Positions 45,189 to 54,073 of a stretch of 64,000 nt of DNA are shown here, piece after piece. The position numbers and the translations under genes were made by a program. The DNA is from Natranaerovirga hydrolytica (GTDB lineage Bacteria > Bacillota > Clostridia > Lachnospirales > DSM-24629), in contig NZ_SMGQ01000011.1 of the NCBI RefSeq assembly GCF_004339095.1, positions 605,575 to 669,574 on the forward strand, in the 5' to 3' direction. Under the pieces are notes generated by a model. The model searched no databases and was not told the origin of the DNA. It worked only from the letters and a program-made list of their open reading frames with translations. Position 1 is the stretch's first letter; each line of letters starts with the position of its first letter.

Positions 45189-46487
45189 CTATTGATTCGA
45201 TGCATTTAACATGTTTTCGATAAAAGTTCCATATCCTTTTGTTGAGTCTTGCACAAACACATGGGTTACAGCTCCGATTATTTTGTCATTTTGAACAATT
45301 GGACTACCGCTCATTCCTTGTACAATACCATTTGTCTTATCAATTAAATTTTCATCTACTACTTCTATAATCATACCTTTATTAACATCGTTATTGCCTA
45401 AAAAAACTTTTGTAATTTCTATTTGGTATTCTCTTATGGTATCATCTACGCAACTTTTTATGATTGCAGGTCCAACTTCTACTTCATGTTTTAATCCAAT
45501 AGCAAGGGGTTCTTTTTCAATATAATTATAAATAGTTTCTTCTACATCTCCAAATATTCCATATTCTGTATTTTTAGATACTGTTCCTAGCTTATTTTTA
45601 GAATCATTAATAATCATTCCTGAAATCTCACCTGGAAATCCTTTTTGACCTTTTGTAATGCTTGTAATTTTAGTTTCTAATAAATCCCCCTCTAATATAT
45701 TAATAAGTTGTTTTGTATCTGCATCTGTTATACCATGTCCTAATGCACCAAAGGTTTTTGAGATTGGATCTACGTAAGTAACTGTTCCAATACCTTGGGT
45801 ATCATCTCTCACCCATATCCCTAATTTATAGCTGCCATTACTTTCTATAGGCGTAATATTGACATTTTGTTCTTGTCCATCTCTTTTAATCGTGAAGTTA
45901 ATTTCCCCATCACCTTTTTCATTAATGTATTCAACCAATTCCTCTTTTGACTGTATTGTGTTATTATCCGCTTTTGTAATATAATCTCCTGATTTTAATA
46001 TACCTGTTGCTGGTTCATAGGATATTCCGTCGTCACCTTTAACTTCACCTGTTCCAAGGACCATGACACCTTCTGTTGAAACAATAACACCTACTGTTAA
46101 TCCTGCTGGTATAATTTCTGTTTGTGGTATAACATCTACTTTTACTTCTTTAATGGGTATAATACCAAATAATTTCACATTGGCTGTCATTTCATTGACT
46201 TCATTTGATTGTATTGTAAATGATTCGTTTAAGCTAATGTTTATTTGATCTTGAGGCACATTGGATTCATTAACACTTACAACACCTTGTTTTTCTGAAG
46301 TTATTTTGGCTTCTAATGGCATATTAATATTAAAATCAAAGTTCTCAATTCTACCTTCCATGAGTTTGATTTCATCTGGGATGTATAAATTAATATATTG
46401 ATTGGAACTATATATAATAGTAAAAATTAGTGAAAATATTGTTGCTAGTATTAAGCATCGTCTATATACTTTTTTTCTGTCCTTCAT
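45189..46487 (-). CDS. spoIVB: SpoIVB serine peptidase
   Basis: SpoIVB is secreted from the forespore and cleaves SpoIVFA, releasing sigma-K activation. An N-terminal membrane anchor (about residues 8-28) is followed by a PDZ domain (about 120-200, GVIVSTEGVMVLGTG onward) and the S55 peptidase domain with the histidine region FGALGHGITD and the serine motif GMSGSPIV. Length 432 aa. It lies between recN and spo0A. Confidence 0.95.
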   Translation of the reverse strand: MKDRKKVYRRCLILATIFSLIFTIIYSSNQYINLYIPDEIKLMEGRIENFDFNINMPLEAKITSEKQGVVSVNESNVPQDQINISLNESFTIQSNEVNEMTANVKLFGIIPIKEVKVDVIPQTEIIPAGLTVGVIVSTEGVMVLGTGEVKGDDGISYEPATGILKSGDYITKADNNTIQSKEELVEYINEKGDGEINFTIKRDGQEQNVNITPIESNGSYKLGIWVRDDTQGIGTVTYVDPISKTFGALGHGITDADTKQLINILEGDLLETKITSITKGQKGFPGEISGMIINDSKNKLGTVSKNTEYGIFGDVEETIYNYIEKEPLAIGLKHEVEVGPAIIKSCVDDTIREYQIEITKVFLGNNDVNKGMIIEVVDENLIDKTNGIVQGMSGSPIVQNDKIIGAVTHVFVQDSTKGYGTFIENMLNASNQ

Positions 46488-46505
46488 TTACCCACATCCT
46501 ATTTT

Positions 46506-46534
46506 TTTATATTTATAAAAGTATTTTAATATGA
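46506..46534 (-). promoter_or_regulatory. Possible sigma-E/G-type promoter of spoIVB
   Basis: TCATATT (46528-46534), 14-base spacer, AATATAAA (46506-46513). The -35 fits the sigma-E pattern well and the -10 only partly. The -35 overlaps the end of the adjacent repeat. In Bacillus spoIVB is forespore-expressed, so the sigma factor is uncertain. Confidence 0.35.
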
Positions 46535-46627
46535 AAATGTAATTTGCAAACTTGCTGGCAAGGATTTGGAAATTACATTTTCAGCGAAACTTGTGTCTCT
46601 TGCATCAGTAAGAGGCATAAGTTAAGT
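46532..46627 (-). repeat. Full copy of dispersed repeat, reversed
   Basis: Very similar to the 2987-3083 copy but in the opposite orientation. Hairpin 2 arms TGAAAATGTAATTT and AAATTACATTTTCA are perfect around a CTTGCTGGCAAG core; hairpin 1 pairs CTCTTGC with the GTAAGAG side imperfectly. Confidence 0.88.
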
Positions 46628-46759
46628 TAATATCTATCGTAATGTAATATTTAAAATACCCTTATTATAAAAAGCTTATGCTGGTAAAAGTACGACGTTT
46701 TTCCAATAAATTATTTCTTGTTTTTGTATCTTTTAAAAATTATATACTATGCTATTATA

Positions 46760-46819
46760 AAATAAAAAACCTAAGACCATAACAATCTAAATATTAAAGA
46801 TTATTATGGTCTTAGGTTT
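46760..46819 (-). terminator. Terminator downstream of recN
   Basis: AAACCTAAGACCATAA pairs with TTATGGTCTTAGGTTT (16 bp), with an inner AATCT/AGATT helix, followed by a T-rich tail on the minus strand. Confidence 0.88.
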
Positions 46820-46837
46820 CATTGGTATAAAAGATTA

Positions 46838-48538
46838 TTATGTTAATTTTGCTTTGACTTGACTTGCCATTTGTTTCATTTCTTTTGCACTGTTTAATAC
46901 AGTATCCGTTATTTCTACACCACTTACTAATCTAGCCAATTCGTGTATCACTTCATTTTCTTTTAAAGGTATGATGCTGGTGTTTGTTTTTTTCTTATCT
47001 GTTCTTTTTTCAATCAAAAAATGTTTCTCTGCCATTGCTGCAATTTGTGGTAAATGGGTGATACAAATCACTTGATGATCTTTTGAAATAACCGCTAATT
47101 TTTCTGAAACTTTTTGAGCAGTTCTTCCGCTGATACCCACATCTATTTCATCAAATATAAGGGACTCTATGGCATCTGCTGATGCTAAAATGGATTTTAT
47201 GGCTAACATAATTCTTGATAACTCTCCACCTGATGCCACTTTGCTTAATGGTTTTATATCTTCACCAGGATTAGTAGAAATCATAAATTCTACATCATCC
47301 CAACCATTTTTATTGAAATTTTCTAATTGTCTTATGGTGACTTCAAATTGAACATCTATAAAGTTTAAATCTATTAATGCTTTTTTGATGTCTTTTGCAA
47401 CTTTTTGTGACTGCTTTAATCGTATCTGAGTAATTTCATTACATATACTTTGAATGATTTTTTCTTTATTGGCTAATTCTTGTTCAAGTTTATTTTTATA
47501 TGCTTCGTAGTCTAATAATTTTTCTAACTTACTCTCAGCAGCTGTTTTATACGAAATAATATCTGAAATTGAATCACCGTATTTCGATTTCAAATGATTG
47601 ATCGTATTTAACCGTTCTTCTAATTGAACAAATTCCTGTTCATCAAAGGTCATTTCTTCTATATAATTGACAATCTCTCTATTAACATCATTTAATAAGT
47701 TGTCTACATTTTCTAACTGTTCTTTTACACTGAGTAATATAGGGTCGTATTTTTTAATTTGACCTAATAGTTGAGAACCTTTTCCTATAAAATTTGAAGC
47801 ACTCATATTAGAGTGAGTATCTAATCCTGTTAGTTCATACACTTCATTAAGAACCTCTACAATTTCCTTAGCATTAGATAGCTTATTGTATTGGTCTGTA
47901 ATGGCTTTATCTTCATTATCTTTTAATTGAGCTGTTTCAATTTCGTTAATTTCAAATTCTAAAAAAGAAATCTCTCTTTGCTTTTGTTCTTGACTTAATG
48001 ATTGCTCTTGTAATTGATTTTTTATGTATGTGTACGCTTTGTATAATTGACTTAAGTTTGTTTTTTTTTCATTAAGTTGTTTGCCACAAAATTGGTCTAA
48101 TATTTCAATGTGTTTGTTTTTGTGCAACAAAGACTGATGTTCGTGTTGACCATGAATATCCATTAAATAACTGGCAATATTTTTCACCATTAAAGCTGTT
48201 GCACTTTCACCATTGATTTTAAAAACACTGCGCCCATTTAGATTAATTCTTCTAGTAATTAATATTTCATTGTTTTCATCAATTGGAATGTCTAAGTCTT
48301 TTATGACTTGAATAACACTTATATCTTCTATTATAAACAATAGTTCAATTAATGCATATTCACAACCTGTTCTTATGATTTCTTTTGATGTTTTTGCGCC
48401 TAGAGCACTATTAATAGAGTCAATGATAATCGATTTGCCTGCGCCGGTTTCTCCTGTAAGAATGTTTAGACCTTTTATAAAGTCTACTTCAACTTCATCA
48501 ATTAAAGCTAAATTTTTGACATGTAAATGGACTAACAT
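46838..48538 (-). CDS. recN: DNA repair protein RecN
   Basis: RecN is an SMC-like ATPase that acts early in double-strand break repair. Walker A is TGETGAGKSIIIDSINSALG (about residue 30); a coiled-coil middle (about 150-350) follows; the C-terminal head has VASGGELSRIMLAIKSIL and LIFDEIDVGISGRTA. Length 566 aa. It follows argR by 13 bp, the conserved argR-recN pair. Confidence 0.97.
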   Translation of the reverse strand: MLVHLHVKNLALIDEVEVDFIKGLNILTGETGAGKSIIIDSINSALGAKTSKEIIRTGCEYALIELLFIIEDISVIQVIKDLDIPIDENNEILITRRINLNGRSVFKINGESATALMVKNIASYLMDIHGQHEHQSLLHKNKHIEILDQFCGKQLNEKKTNLSQLYKAYTYIKNQLQEQSLSQEQKQREISFLEFEINEIETAQLKDNEDKAITDQYNKLSNAKEIVEVLNEVYELTGLDTHSNMSASNFIGKGSQLLGQIKKYDPILLSVKEQLENVDNLLNDVNREIVNYIEEMTFDEQEFVQLEERLNTINHLKSKYGDSISDIISYKTAAESKLEKLLDYEAYKNKLEQELANKEKIIQSICNEITQIRLKQSQKVAKDIKKALIDLNFIDVQFEVTIRQLENFNKNGWDDVEFMISTNPGEDIKPLSKVASGGELSRIMLAIKSILASADAIESLIFDEIDVGISGRTAQKVSEKLAVISKDHQVICITHLPQIAAMAEKHFLIEKRTDKKKTNTSIIPLKENEVIHELARLVSGVEITDTVLNSAKEMKQMASQVKAKLT

Positions 48539-48551
48539 CTATTGATTCCCC

Positions 48552-49010
48552 CTAGTTATTATGGCTTACAATTCTATTGATTTTTTCCATTATTTTAATG
48601 GTTTCATCTTCTGTTCTTATGGCACAAAATATTGTATCGTCTCCAGCTATACAGCCTACTATTTCATAAAAATCAAGTGCGTCTAAGGCTGCTGCAACAG
48701 CCATAGCCATTCCTGATACAGTTTTAATGACCAGTATATTTTGAGCTTTATCCATAGATAAAAAACCGTCTCTTAGAATTCTAATATACTTTTCATTTAA
48801 TTTTGACGCTTGATTTTGTAAGACAACGTATTTATGTTTACCATTTGTTGAAGGGACTTTGGTTAACCTTAACTCTCTAATATCCCTAGAGATAGTTGCT
48901 TGGGTCACATTAAACCCTGCTTGTGTTAATCTATGGGCTAAATCATCTTGAGTTTCGATATCAAATTCATTGATTAATTGTATGATTTTTGAGTGCCGCT
49001 CTATTTTCAT
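48552..49010 (-). CDS. argR: Arginine repressor ArgR
   Basis: ArgR is a hexameric, arginine-sensing repressor/activator. A winged helix N-terminus (MKIERHSKIIQLINEFDIET, with VTQATISRDIRELRLTKVP as recognition helix) precedes the oligomerisation and arginine-binding domain (GMAMAVAAALDALDFYEIVG, CIAGDDTIFCAIRTED). Length 152 aa. The start overlaps the nadK stop by 4 bp. Confidence 0.97.
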   Translation of the reverse strand: MKIERHSKIIQLINEFDIETQDDLAHRLTQAGFNVTQATISRDIRELRLTKVPSTNGKHKYVVLQNQASKLNEKYIRILRDGFLSMDKAQNILVIKTVSGMAMAVAAALDALDFYEIVGCIAGDDTIFCAIRTEDETIKIMEKINRIVSHNN

Positions 49011-49894
49011 TGATCTTTCCTCTCCTTTAAGGTGCCACCAATTTTTTTCCTTAGTAATGTATAATAATTATTATCTTTTAACTTTAATAATTTTGTTTTG
49101 TATTTGGAGCGCCTGATAATAATCTTATCTTTTTGATTGAGCTTATGACCAATTTGACCATCAATGGTTAATAAAACATCGCCATCGTCTTTATTTCTAA
49201 AATTTTCAACCACCAAAGAAACTTCATCGTCGCCTGATACTACAATGCTTCTAGCTGTTAATGAATGGGGACAAATAGGTGTAATTACCATCATTTCTGT
49301 GGTTGGATTAAGAATAGGTCCACCAGCTGATAAACTATATGCTGTGGATCCTGTTGGCGTAGAAATTATCAAACCATCTGAATGGTAGGTGTCAATTAAT
49401 TGACCATTAACGTATACAGACAAAACAATCACTCTTGAAAATCCACCTCTTGTAATGACAACATCATTTAATCCTATACCCGCTTGTATTGGTTTTTTTT
49501 CTTCACGGTGAATCTCAGCAGTTAACATCATTCTACTTTCGATCACATAATCATTTTCTATGATTTTTTCTAAAACGTTAAACGCGTCTTTTTTTTCTAC
49601 CTCTGCTAAAAAACCTAAATTACCTAAATTAACACCTATAATAGGCACATTATACATCGCTAATTTTCTTGCTGAATGGATGATGGTTCCATCTCCACCT
49701 AGAATTATGGCACAGTCCATTATTTTATAAAGGTCTTCATCTAATGATTTTGCTTGTTCTTCTTCAGATGATTCTAATAACTCTGTTGATAATACAACTG
49801 TTTTATTATTATTTTCCAACCACTTGCTAATGTTTTTTGACATCTCAAAATCAACATCTTTTTTTCTGTTTGTCAGTATACCAAAATTCTCCAT
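49007..49894 (-). CDS. nadK: NAD kinase
   Basis: NadK phosphorylates NAD to NADP. The ATP/NAD motif is AIILGGDGTIIHSARKLA, followed by GVNLGNLGFLAEVE and GLIISTPTGSTAYSLSAGGP. ATG 49894 (295 aa) lies behind AAGGTGG; the frame extends 18 codons upstream into tlyA without a ribosome site. It sits between tlyA and argR, as often in Clostridia. Confidence 0.96.
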   Translation of the reverse strand: MENFGILTNRKKDVDFEMSKNISKWLENNNKTVVLSTELLESSEEEQAKSLDEDLYKIMDCAIILGGDGTIIHSARKLAMYNVPIIGVNLGNLGFLAEVEKKDAFNVLEKIIENDYVIESRMMLTAEIHREEKKPIQAGIGLNDVVITRGGFSRVIVLSVYVNGQLIDTYHSDGLIISTPTGSTAYSLSAGGPILNPTTEMMVITPICPHSLTARSIVVSGDDEVSLVVENFRNKDDGDVLLTIDGQIGHKLNQKDKIIIRRSKYKTKLLKLKDNNYYTLLRKKIGGTLKERKDQ

Positions 49895-49922
49895 ACCATC
49901 CACCTTTTTATTTATATATATT

Positions 49923-50720
49923 TTATAATGTATTATGAGACCTTTCAACTATTTCCATTATATCTTCTATAGATGTTTTTAATTCTGTATTGTCTTGATC
50001 CATATACAATAAATATTCAATATTACCTTCTGGACCTTTTATAGGCGAATAATCTATACCAATAATATGAAAACCTATTGTTTCACTAAATTCAATTATA
50101 TCCTTAACAACACTTTTATGAACTTTTTTATCTCTTACAACACCTTTTTTTCCAACTTGTTCTCTACCTGCTTCAAATTGAGGTTTGATTAGACAAACTA
50201 TTTCTGATGTTTCTTTCATTAATGCTTTTACAGCTGGTAATACTTTTTTTAATGAAATAAATGATACATCTATGGATACAAAGTCTAATGTGTCCTCTAT
50301 ATCTTCTGGTGTTACATATCTAATATTTGTTTTTTCCATTACAACAACTTGTTCATTTTGTCTTAATTTCCAATCCAACTGTCCATAGCCAACATCAACT
50401 GAAAAGACTTTTATGGCACCATTTTGTAGCATACAATCTGTAAAACCACCTGTAGAAGCTCCTACATCCATACAAACTTTATCTTTTAATTGAATATCAA
50501 ATGCTTTCATAGCTTTTTCTAATTTCAATCCTCCTCTGCTGACATAAGGAATGGGATTGCCTTTTATTTCAATTTGTGAATCTTCATCTATTTTTGTTCC
50601 TGCTTTATCTTCTCTTTGACCTTTAACAAAAACATTACCTGTCATTATAATGGTTTTTGCTTTTTCTCTTGATTCTACTAAACCTTTTTTTACCAATACT
50701 ATATCCAATCTTTCTTTCAT
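49923..50720 (-). CDS. tlyA: TlyA family rRNA methyltransferase / S4 domain protein
   Basis: TlyA (YqxC) has an N-terminal S4 RNA-binding domain (MKERLDIVLVKKGLVESREK) and an FtsJ-type methyltransferase domain with CMDVGASTGGFTDCMLQNGA. In mycobacteria TlyA methylates ribosomal 2'-hydroxyls; the Firmicute homologue's target is less certain. ATG 50720 (265 aa) follows AAAGGTG. It lies 18 bp after dxs, the usual dxs-tlyA order. Confidence 0.9.
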   Translation of the reverse strand: MKERLDIVLVKKGLVESREKAKTIIMTGNVFVKGQREDKAGTKIDEDSQIEIKGNPIPYVSRGGLKLEKAMKAFDIQLKDKVCMDVGASTGGFTDCMLQNGAIKVFSVDVGYGQLDWKLRQNEQVVVMEKTNIRYVTPEDIEDTLDFVSIDVSFISLKKVLPAVKALMKETSEIVCLIKPQFEAGREQVGKKGVVRDKKVHKSVVKDIIEFSETIGFHIIGIDYSPIKGPEGNIEYLLYMDQDNTELKTSIEDIMEIVERSHNTL

Positions 50721-50738
50721 CAAATCACCTTTATTGTT

Positions 50739-52601
50739 TTAAGATATGGTCTGAATAATATCTTTAAATATACTTTCTGGGTCTAATCCATTTTCTTTTC
50801 TTAAAATATCTATGCTACCATGTTCAATAAATTCATTGGGCAAACCATAATTTTTTATAATGGTATCCTGATGACACCCATTATTTAACAAACATTGTAT
50901 CTTTTGTCCATAACTGCCTTCTAATACATTTTCTTCAATGGTAAATATATATTGATGCTTTAATGTTAATTCTTTTATTAGGTTTTCATCTATGGGTTTA
51001 ATAAACCTTGCGTTAATTAAAGTGGCACTTAGCCCTTTTGCTTTTAATAACTTATAAACATTTTCTGCTACTTTTATCATAGAGCCTACTGCAATGAGAG
51101 CAATTTTTTCTTCTTTTATAATGATTTCACTTTTTGATAGGTCATAAGGTTGAACGTCTCTCTTATCTTCTAAAATTGATCCTTTTGGATATCGAATGGC
51201 TATGGGACCATTGTGATCCACTGCAAATTTCAAACTTTCTACCATATCATTTCTGGTCGTTGGGGATATAATGGTTAAGTTAGGCATATGAGACAAATAA
51301 GATATATCGAATATACCTTGATGAGTCTCTCCGTCACTACCCACTAATCCAGAACGGTCAATTGCAAAAATTACAGGAAGATTATCAATACAAACATCAT
51401 GTATGATTTGATCATATGCTCTTTGTAAAAAAGAGGAATAAATGCATACCACCGGTTTAAATCCGCTGGAAGCTAACCCTGCAGCAAAAGTTACGGCATG
51501 TTGTTCTGCAATACCTACATCAACTAATCTTTTAGGAAATATCTTCTTAAAAGAATCCAGCCCAGTTCCTTCTAACATTGCGGCTGTTATGGCAACAATT
51601 TTTTCGTCTTTATGTGCCAAATCTACTAATGTTTTTCCAAAGACATCTGAATAGGTTTGTTTTCTTTTAGGTTCAATGGGTATTCCGGTTTTCTTATCAA
51701 AAGGTTGTGTGCCATGAAATCTTGAAGGATTTTTTTCAGCTGGTTCATATCCTTTTCCTTTTTTAGTCTTCACGTGAATTAAAACCGGTTCATTGAGTCT
51801 TTTTGCCTTGTTAAACATTTCTATTAAATCAAAAATATTATGTCCATCTACTGGGCCTAGATAAGTAAAACCTAATTCTTCAAATAACATACCTGGAACA
51901 AATAATTGCTTTAAACTGTCTTTTGATTTTTTAACGGTATTAACAACATTATCACCAAACTTAGGGATTTTTCTTAAAAATTGTTCCACATCACCTTTTA
52001 ATTCTGTATAAAAAGGTTCTGTTCTAATGGAATTTAAGTATCTTGACAATCCCCCTACATTATTGGATATAGACATATTGTTATCATTTAATATCACGAT
52101 AAAATTAGATTTTAAGTTACTGGCGTTATTTAACGCTTCAAAAGCCATACCACCTGTTAAAGAACCGTCTCCAATAATGGATAAAATGTAATTGTCTTCA
52201 TCTTGTAACTCTCTTGCTTTGGCTAAGCCTAATGCCAATGAAATAGAAGTGGAACTGTGTCCTGTGTTAAAGGTATCGTGTTCGCTTTCATTGGTTTTTG
52301 GAAACCCACTTAACCCTTTATAGGTCCGTAAAGTTTTAAATGCTTCTTTTCTGCCAGTCAAAATTTTATGTATATAAGACTGATGTCCTACATCCCATAT
52401 TAATTTGTCAACAGGTGATTGAAAACAATAATGAAGTGCAATGGTAAGCTCTACTACCCCTAAGTTAGAACTTAAATGACCGCCTTGTTTAGATAATGTA
52501 TCTATTAAAAATTCTCTTATGTTATATGCCAATTTTTCTAGCTCTAATTTGCTTAATTTTTTTATATCATTTGGAGAATTCACTTGTTCCAAAATAGACA
52601 T
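50739..52601 (-). CDS. dxs: 1-deoxy-D-xylulose-5-phosphate synthase
   Basis: Dxs condenses pyruvate and glyceraldehyde 3-phosphate, the first step of the MEP isoprenoid pathway, using thiamine pyrophosphate. The cofactor motif is IIGDGSLTGGMAFEALNNA; the transketolase-type glutamate is in VDVGIAEQHAVTFAAGLAS; SGLVGSDGETHQGIFDISYL is also present. ATG 52601 (620 aa) is preceded by AAGGTG. It lies near ispA, separated by the OLE locus. Confidence 0.97.
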   Translation of the reverse strand: MSILEQVNSPNDIKKLSKLELEKLAYNIREFLIDTLSKQGGHLSSNLGVVELTIALHYCFQSPVDKLIWDVGHQSYIHKILTGRKEAFKTLRTYKGLSGFPKTNESEHDTFNTGHSSTSISLALGLAKARELQDEDNYILSIIGDGSLTGGMAFEALNNASNLKSNFIVILNDNNMSISNNVGGLSRYLNSIRTEPFYTELKGDVEQFLRKIPKFGDNVVNTVKKSKDSLKQLFVPGMLFEELGFTYLGPVDGHNIFDLIEMFNKAKRLNEPVLIHVKTKKGKGYEPAEKNPSRFHGTQPFDKKTGIPIEPKRKQTYSDVFGKTLVDLAHKDEKIVAITAAMLEGTGLDSFKKIFPKRLVDVGIAEQHAVTFAAGLASSGFKPVVCIYSSFLQRAYDQIIHDVCIDNLPVIFAIDRSGLVGSDGETHQGIFDISYLSHMPNLTIISPTTRNDMVESLKFAVDHNGPIAIRYPKGSILEDKRDVQPYDLSKSEIIIKEEKIALIAVGSMIKVAENVYKLLKAKGLSATLINARFIKPIDENLIKELTLKHQYIFTIEENVLEGSYGQKIQCLLNNGCHQDTIIKNYGLPNEFIEHGSIDILRKENGLDPESIFKDIIQTIS

Positions 52602-52634
52602 ATTTTCACACACCTTATTATATTATTTATAGCA

Positions 52635-53222
52635 TTATTTCTTTAATAATCTATTTGCTTTTGTATAATACAGTATTAAACCTAAGCGAAAGACAATGGC
52701 ATTGGATTTTTTTAATGCAATTTCTTTGCCAATAGCCTTGCCACCTACTGTTATTGCTGCGATAATTGCTGTTATAATCAAACTGATTAATACAGATTGT
52801 ACCGTTATATTTTCATTAATTTTTACCACAATGGCTGCAGCTGCTGATCCAGAGATGACACCAGAAATATCTCCTATGACATCGTTAAAAAAGTTAGCAA
52901 CCATACTAGCATTTCTAATAATGAGCACACTTTCTTTTGCACCAGATACCTTACGTGCTGCCATGGAATGAAAAGGCGTCTCGCTGGCTGCTGCTACTGC
53001 AATCCCTAAGCCATCAAAGAAAACCCCCATCAGTACAATAAACAGCAAAATAAGTGTTGCGCCAAACAAACTAACCACTTCCATAAATACCAGTGAGATA
53101 TAGCCTAATAATAAAGCTATAAAAAAAGTGATGATGGTTATACCGATTAACCAAGAGTAATTGGTTTTTTTATTGGCATATGACGACTTAAACTTTATTT
53201 TATTTTTTTTATTTTTATTCAA
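52635..53222 (-). CDS. oapA: OLE RNA-associated membrane protein OapA
   Basis: OapA is the membrane partner that binds OLE RNA and holds it at the membrane; the complex has been tied to Mg2+, cold and alcohol responses in alkaliphilic Bacillus. This 195-residue protein has a lysine-rich N-terminus, two membrane segments (about residues 24-48 and 52-82), a conserved polar stretch (ETPFHSMAARKVSGAKESV, then NFFNDVIGD) and a third membrane segment near 140-165. Some annotations call such proteins CorB- or DUF21-like. The start is a TTG at 53222 behind GAGG. It lies directly downstream of the OLE RNA and 33 bp before dxs. Confidence 0.82.
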   Translation of the reverse strand: MNKNKKNKIKFKSSYANKKTNYSWLIGITIITFFIALLLGYISLVFMEVVSLFGATLILLFIVLMGVFFDGLGIAVAAASETPFHSMAARKVSGAKESVLIIRNASMVANFFNDVIGDISGVISGSAAAAIVVKINENITVQSVLISLIITAIIAAITVGGKAIGKEIALKKSNAIVFRLGLILYYTKANRLLKK

Positions 53223-53400
53223 TTATAATCAACCTCTTAAATGTAATCTTATGATATTGCCTTGTCTTTATGGGTCCATATTGCTTTATCTCTCAGTATA
53301 AATATTTTATTTTTTATTATACTATAATAAAGGTGGCATTACCACCTTTTCAATAAAATGAAACGACGGTTTGCCACCATATCTTCCACACTTATGTATT
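53223..53400. other. Spacer between OLE RNA and oapA with alternative hairpins
   Basis: The minus strand carries GGTGGCA (53378-53372), then the hairpin AAAGGTGG/CCACCTTT (53349-53329), then AT-rich sequence to oapA. The local hairpin could end or process the RNA. GGTGGCA could instead pair with TGCCACC (53338-53332), so two exclusive folds are possible. Confidence 0.55.
53329..53349 (-). terminator. Hairpin 3' of OLE RNA
   Basis: An 8-bp stem (AAAGGTGG with CCACCTTT, 5-base loop) followed by an imperfect T-rich tail (TTTATTAT), about 52 nt after the closing helix of the RNA. Termination would be partial, allowing read-through to oapA. Confidence 0.5.
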
Positions 53401-54005
53401 GCTAAACTCAAGATAATATATTTAGTAAATTTTGCAGCATATAGTCTAGCAGGGTTTCCCGAATTCATACTTTTTTGTCACCAAAAAAGCGGTTTCCCAT
53501 TATTTGAATTCCTATAGTGTCACCATCTATAGAGCTAGATCGCCTTATAAGCCGCACTGTAATCCTAAATATACCTCTTTCGAACAGTCTAGGAGTTTTC
53601 CTCAACAATGGTATTTAATCCCTAGCCTCTTTTGCGAAATAAAGTTTCAAATGTAGATAGTTTCCTTTCTTTCGGCCAAAAGAAATGGAAACCTTATACC
53701 ATTATCCCCTTTAAATCACGCAAGGCAGGCTACTCTGTCCACAGCTTTCACCGCACGACAGGTTCTTCTTACGCCGTAAATAACTCACTATAAGTCTATC
53801 ACGCACGTAAGTCTCCACGATATTAGGGTCAACGCCCACATGCCTTTGTGGATCGCCCTAATATCTTAACTCCCAGCATAAGCCCGCAACTGGGCGTCGC
53901 CAGCCCACACCAGGAACTTCATCGGTATGCCCTTTAACGGATTTTTAGCCCCGTCTTCAGGATTAAATCCATTGACTAGAATACTGCATCTTGAGTTTAG
54001 CTTGT
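53401..54005 (-). ncRNA. ole: OLE RNA (ornate, large, extremophilic RNA)
   Basis: OLE RNA is a ~600-nt structured noncoding RNA that forms a membrane-bound complex with OapA and other proteins. This stretch has no gene, is clearly richer in G and C than its surroundings, and is 601 nt between closing arms: GCUAAACUCAAGAU (54001-53988) pairs perfectly with AUCUUGAGUUUAGC (53414-53401). Inner helices include a 10-bp stem GAUAUUAGGG/CCCUAAUAUC (53865-53819), a CUUUUUU/AAAAAAG hairpin within GAAUUC arms, and a CUAUAG/CUAUAG hairpin. Its place between ispA-yuiD and oapA-dxs matches the known OLE operon. Its own promoter ends 11 bases before the closing helix. Ends are inferred. Confidence 0.88.
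53819..53865 (-). other. Internal 10-bp helix of OLE RNA
   Basis: GATATTAGGG (53819-53828) and CCCTAATATC (53856-53865) are exact complements closing a 27-base region that contains further GC-rich pairs. It supports an RNA gene here over relic coding sequence. Confidence 0.7.
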
Positions 54006-54011
54006 ATGGAC

Positions 54012-54040
54012 ATTATAACATGTTTTATAATTTTTGCCTA
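54012..54040 (-). promoter_or_regulatory. Promoter of OLE RNA
   Basis: TAGGCA (54035-54040), 17-base spacer, TATAAT (54012-54017). The expected start, about 54005, falls four bases before the closing helix of the RNA. Confidence 0.7.
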
Positions 54041-54073
54041 AGGAATTTATTGTCTCATTAAAAAATGTTTTAT

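Larger units (their letters stand above)
46488..46766. other. Intergenic region between recN and spoIVB
   Basis: It contains a reversed full copy of the dispersed repeat (46532-46627), a possible sporulation promoter for spoIVB (46506-46534) and AT-rich sequence to the recN terminator. No gene is seen. Confidence 0.6.

Noticed and set aside
53401-54005. Group II intron, RNase P RNA or tmRNA
   Set aside because: No domain V-like terminal hairpin or reverse transcriptase, no RNase P core sequences and no tmRNA tag frame or CCA end. Size, closing helix and oapA neighbour fit OLE RNA.
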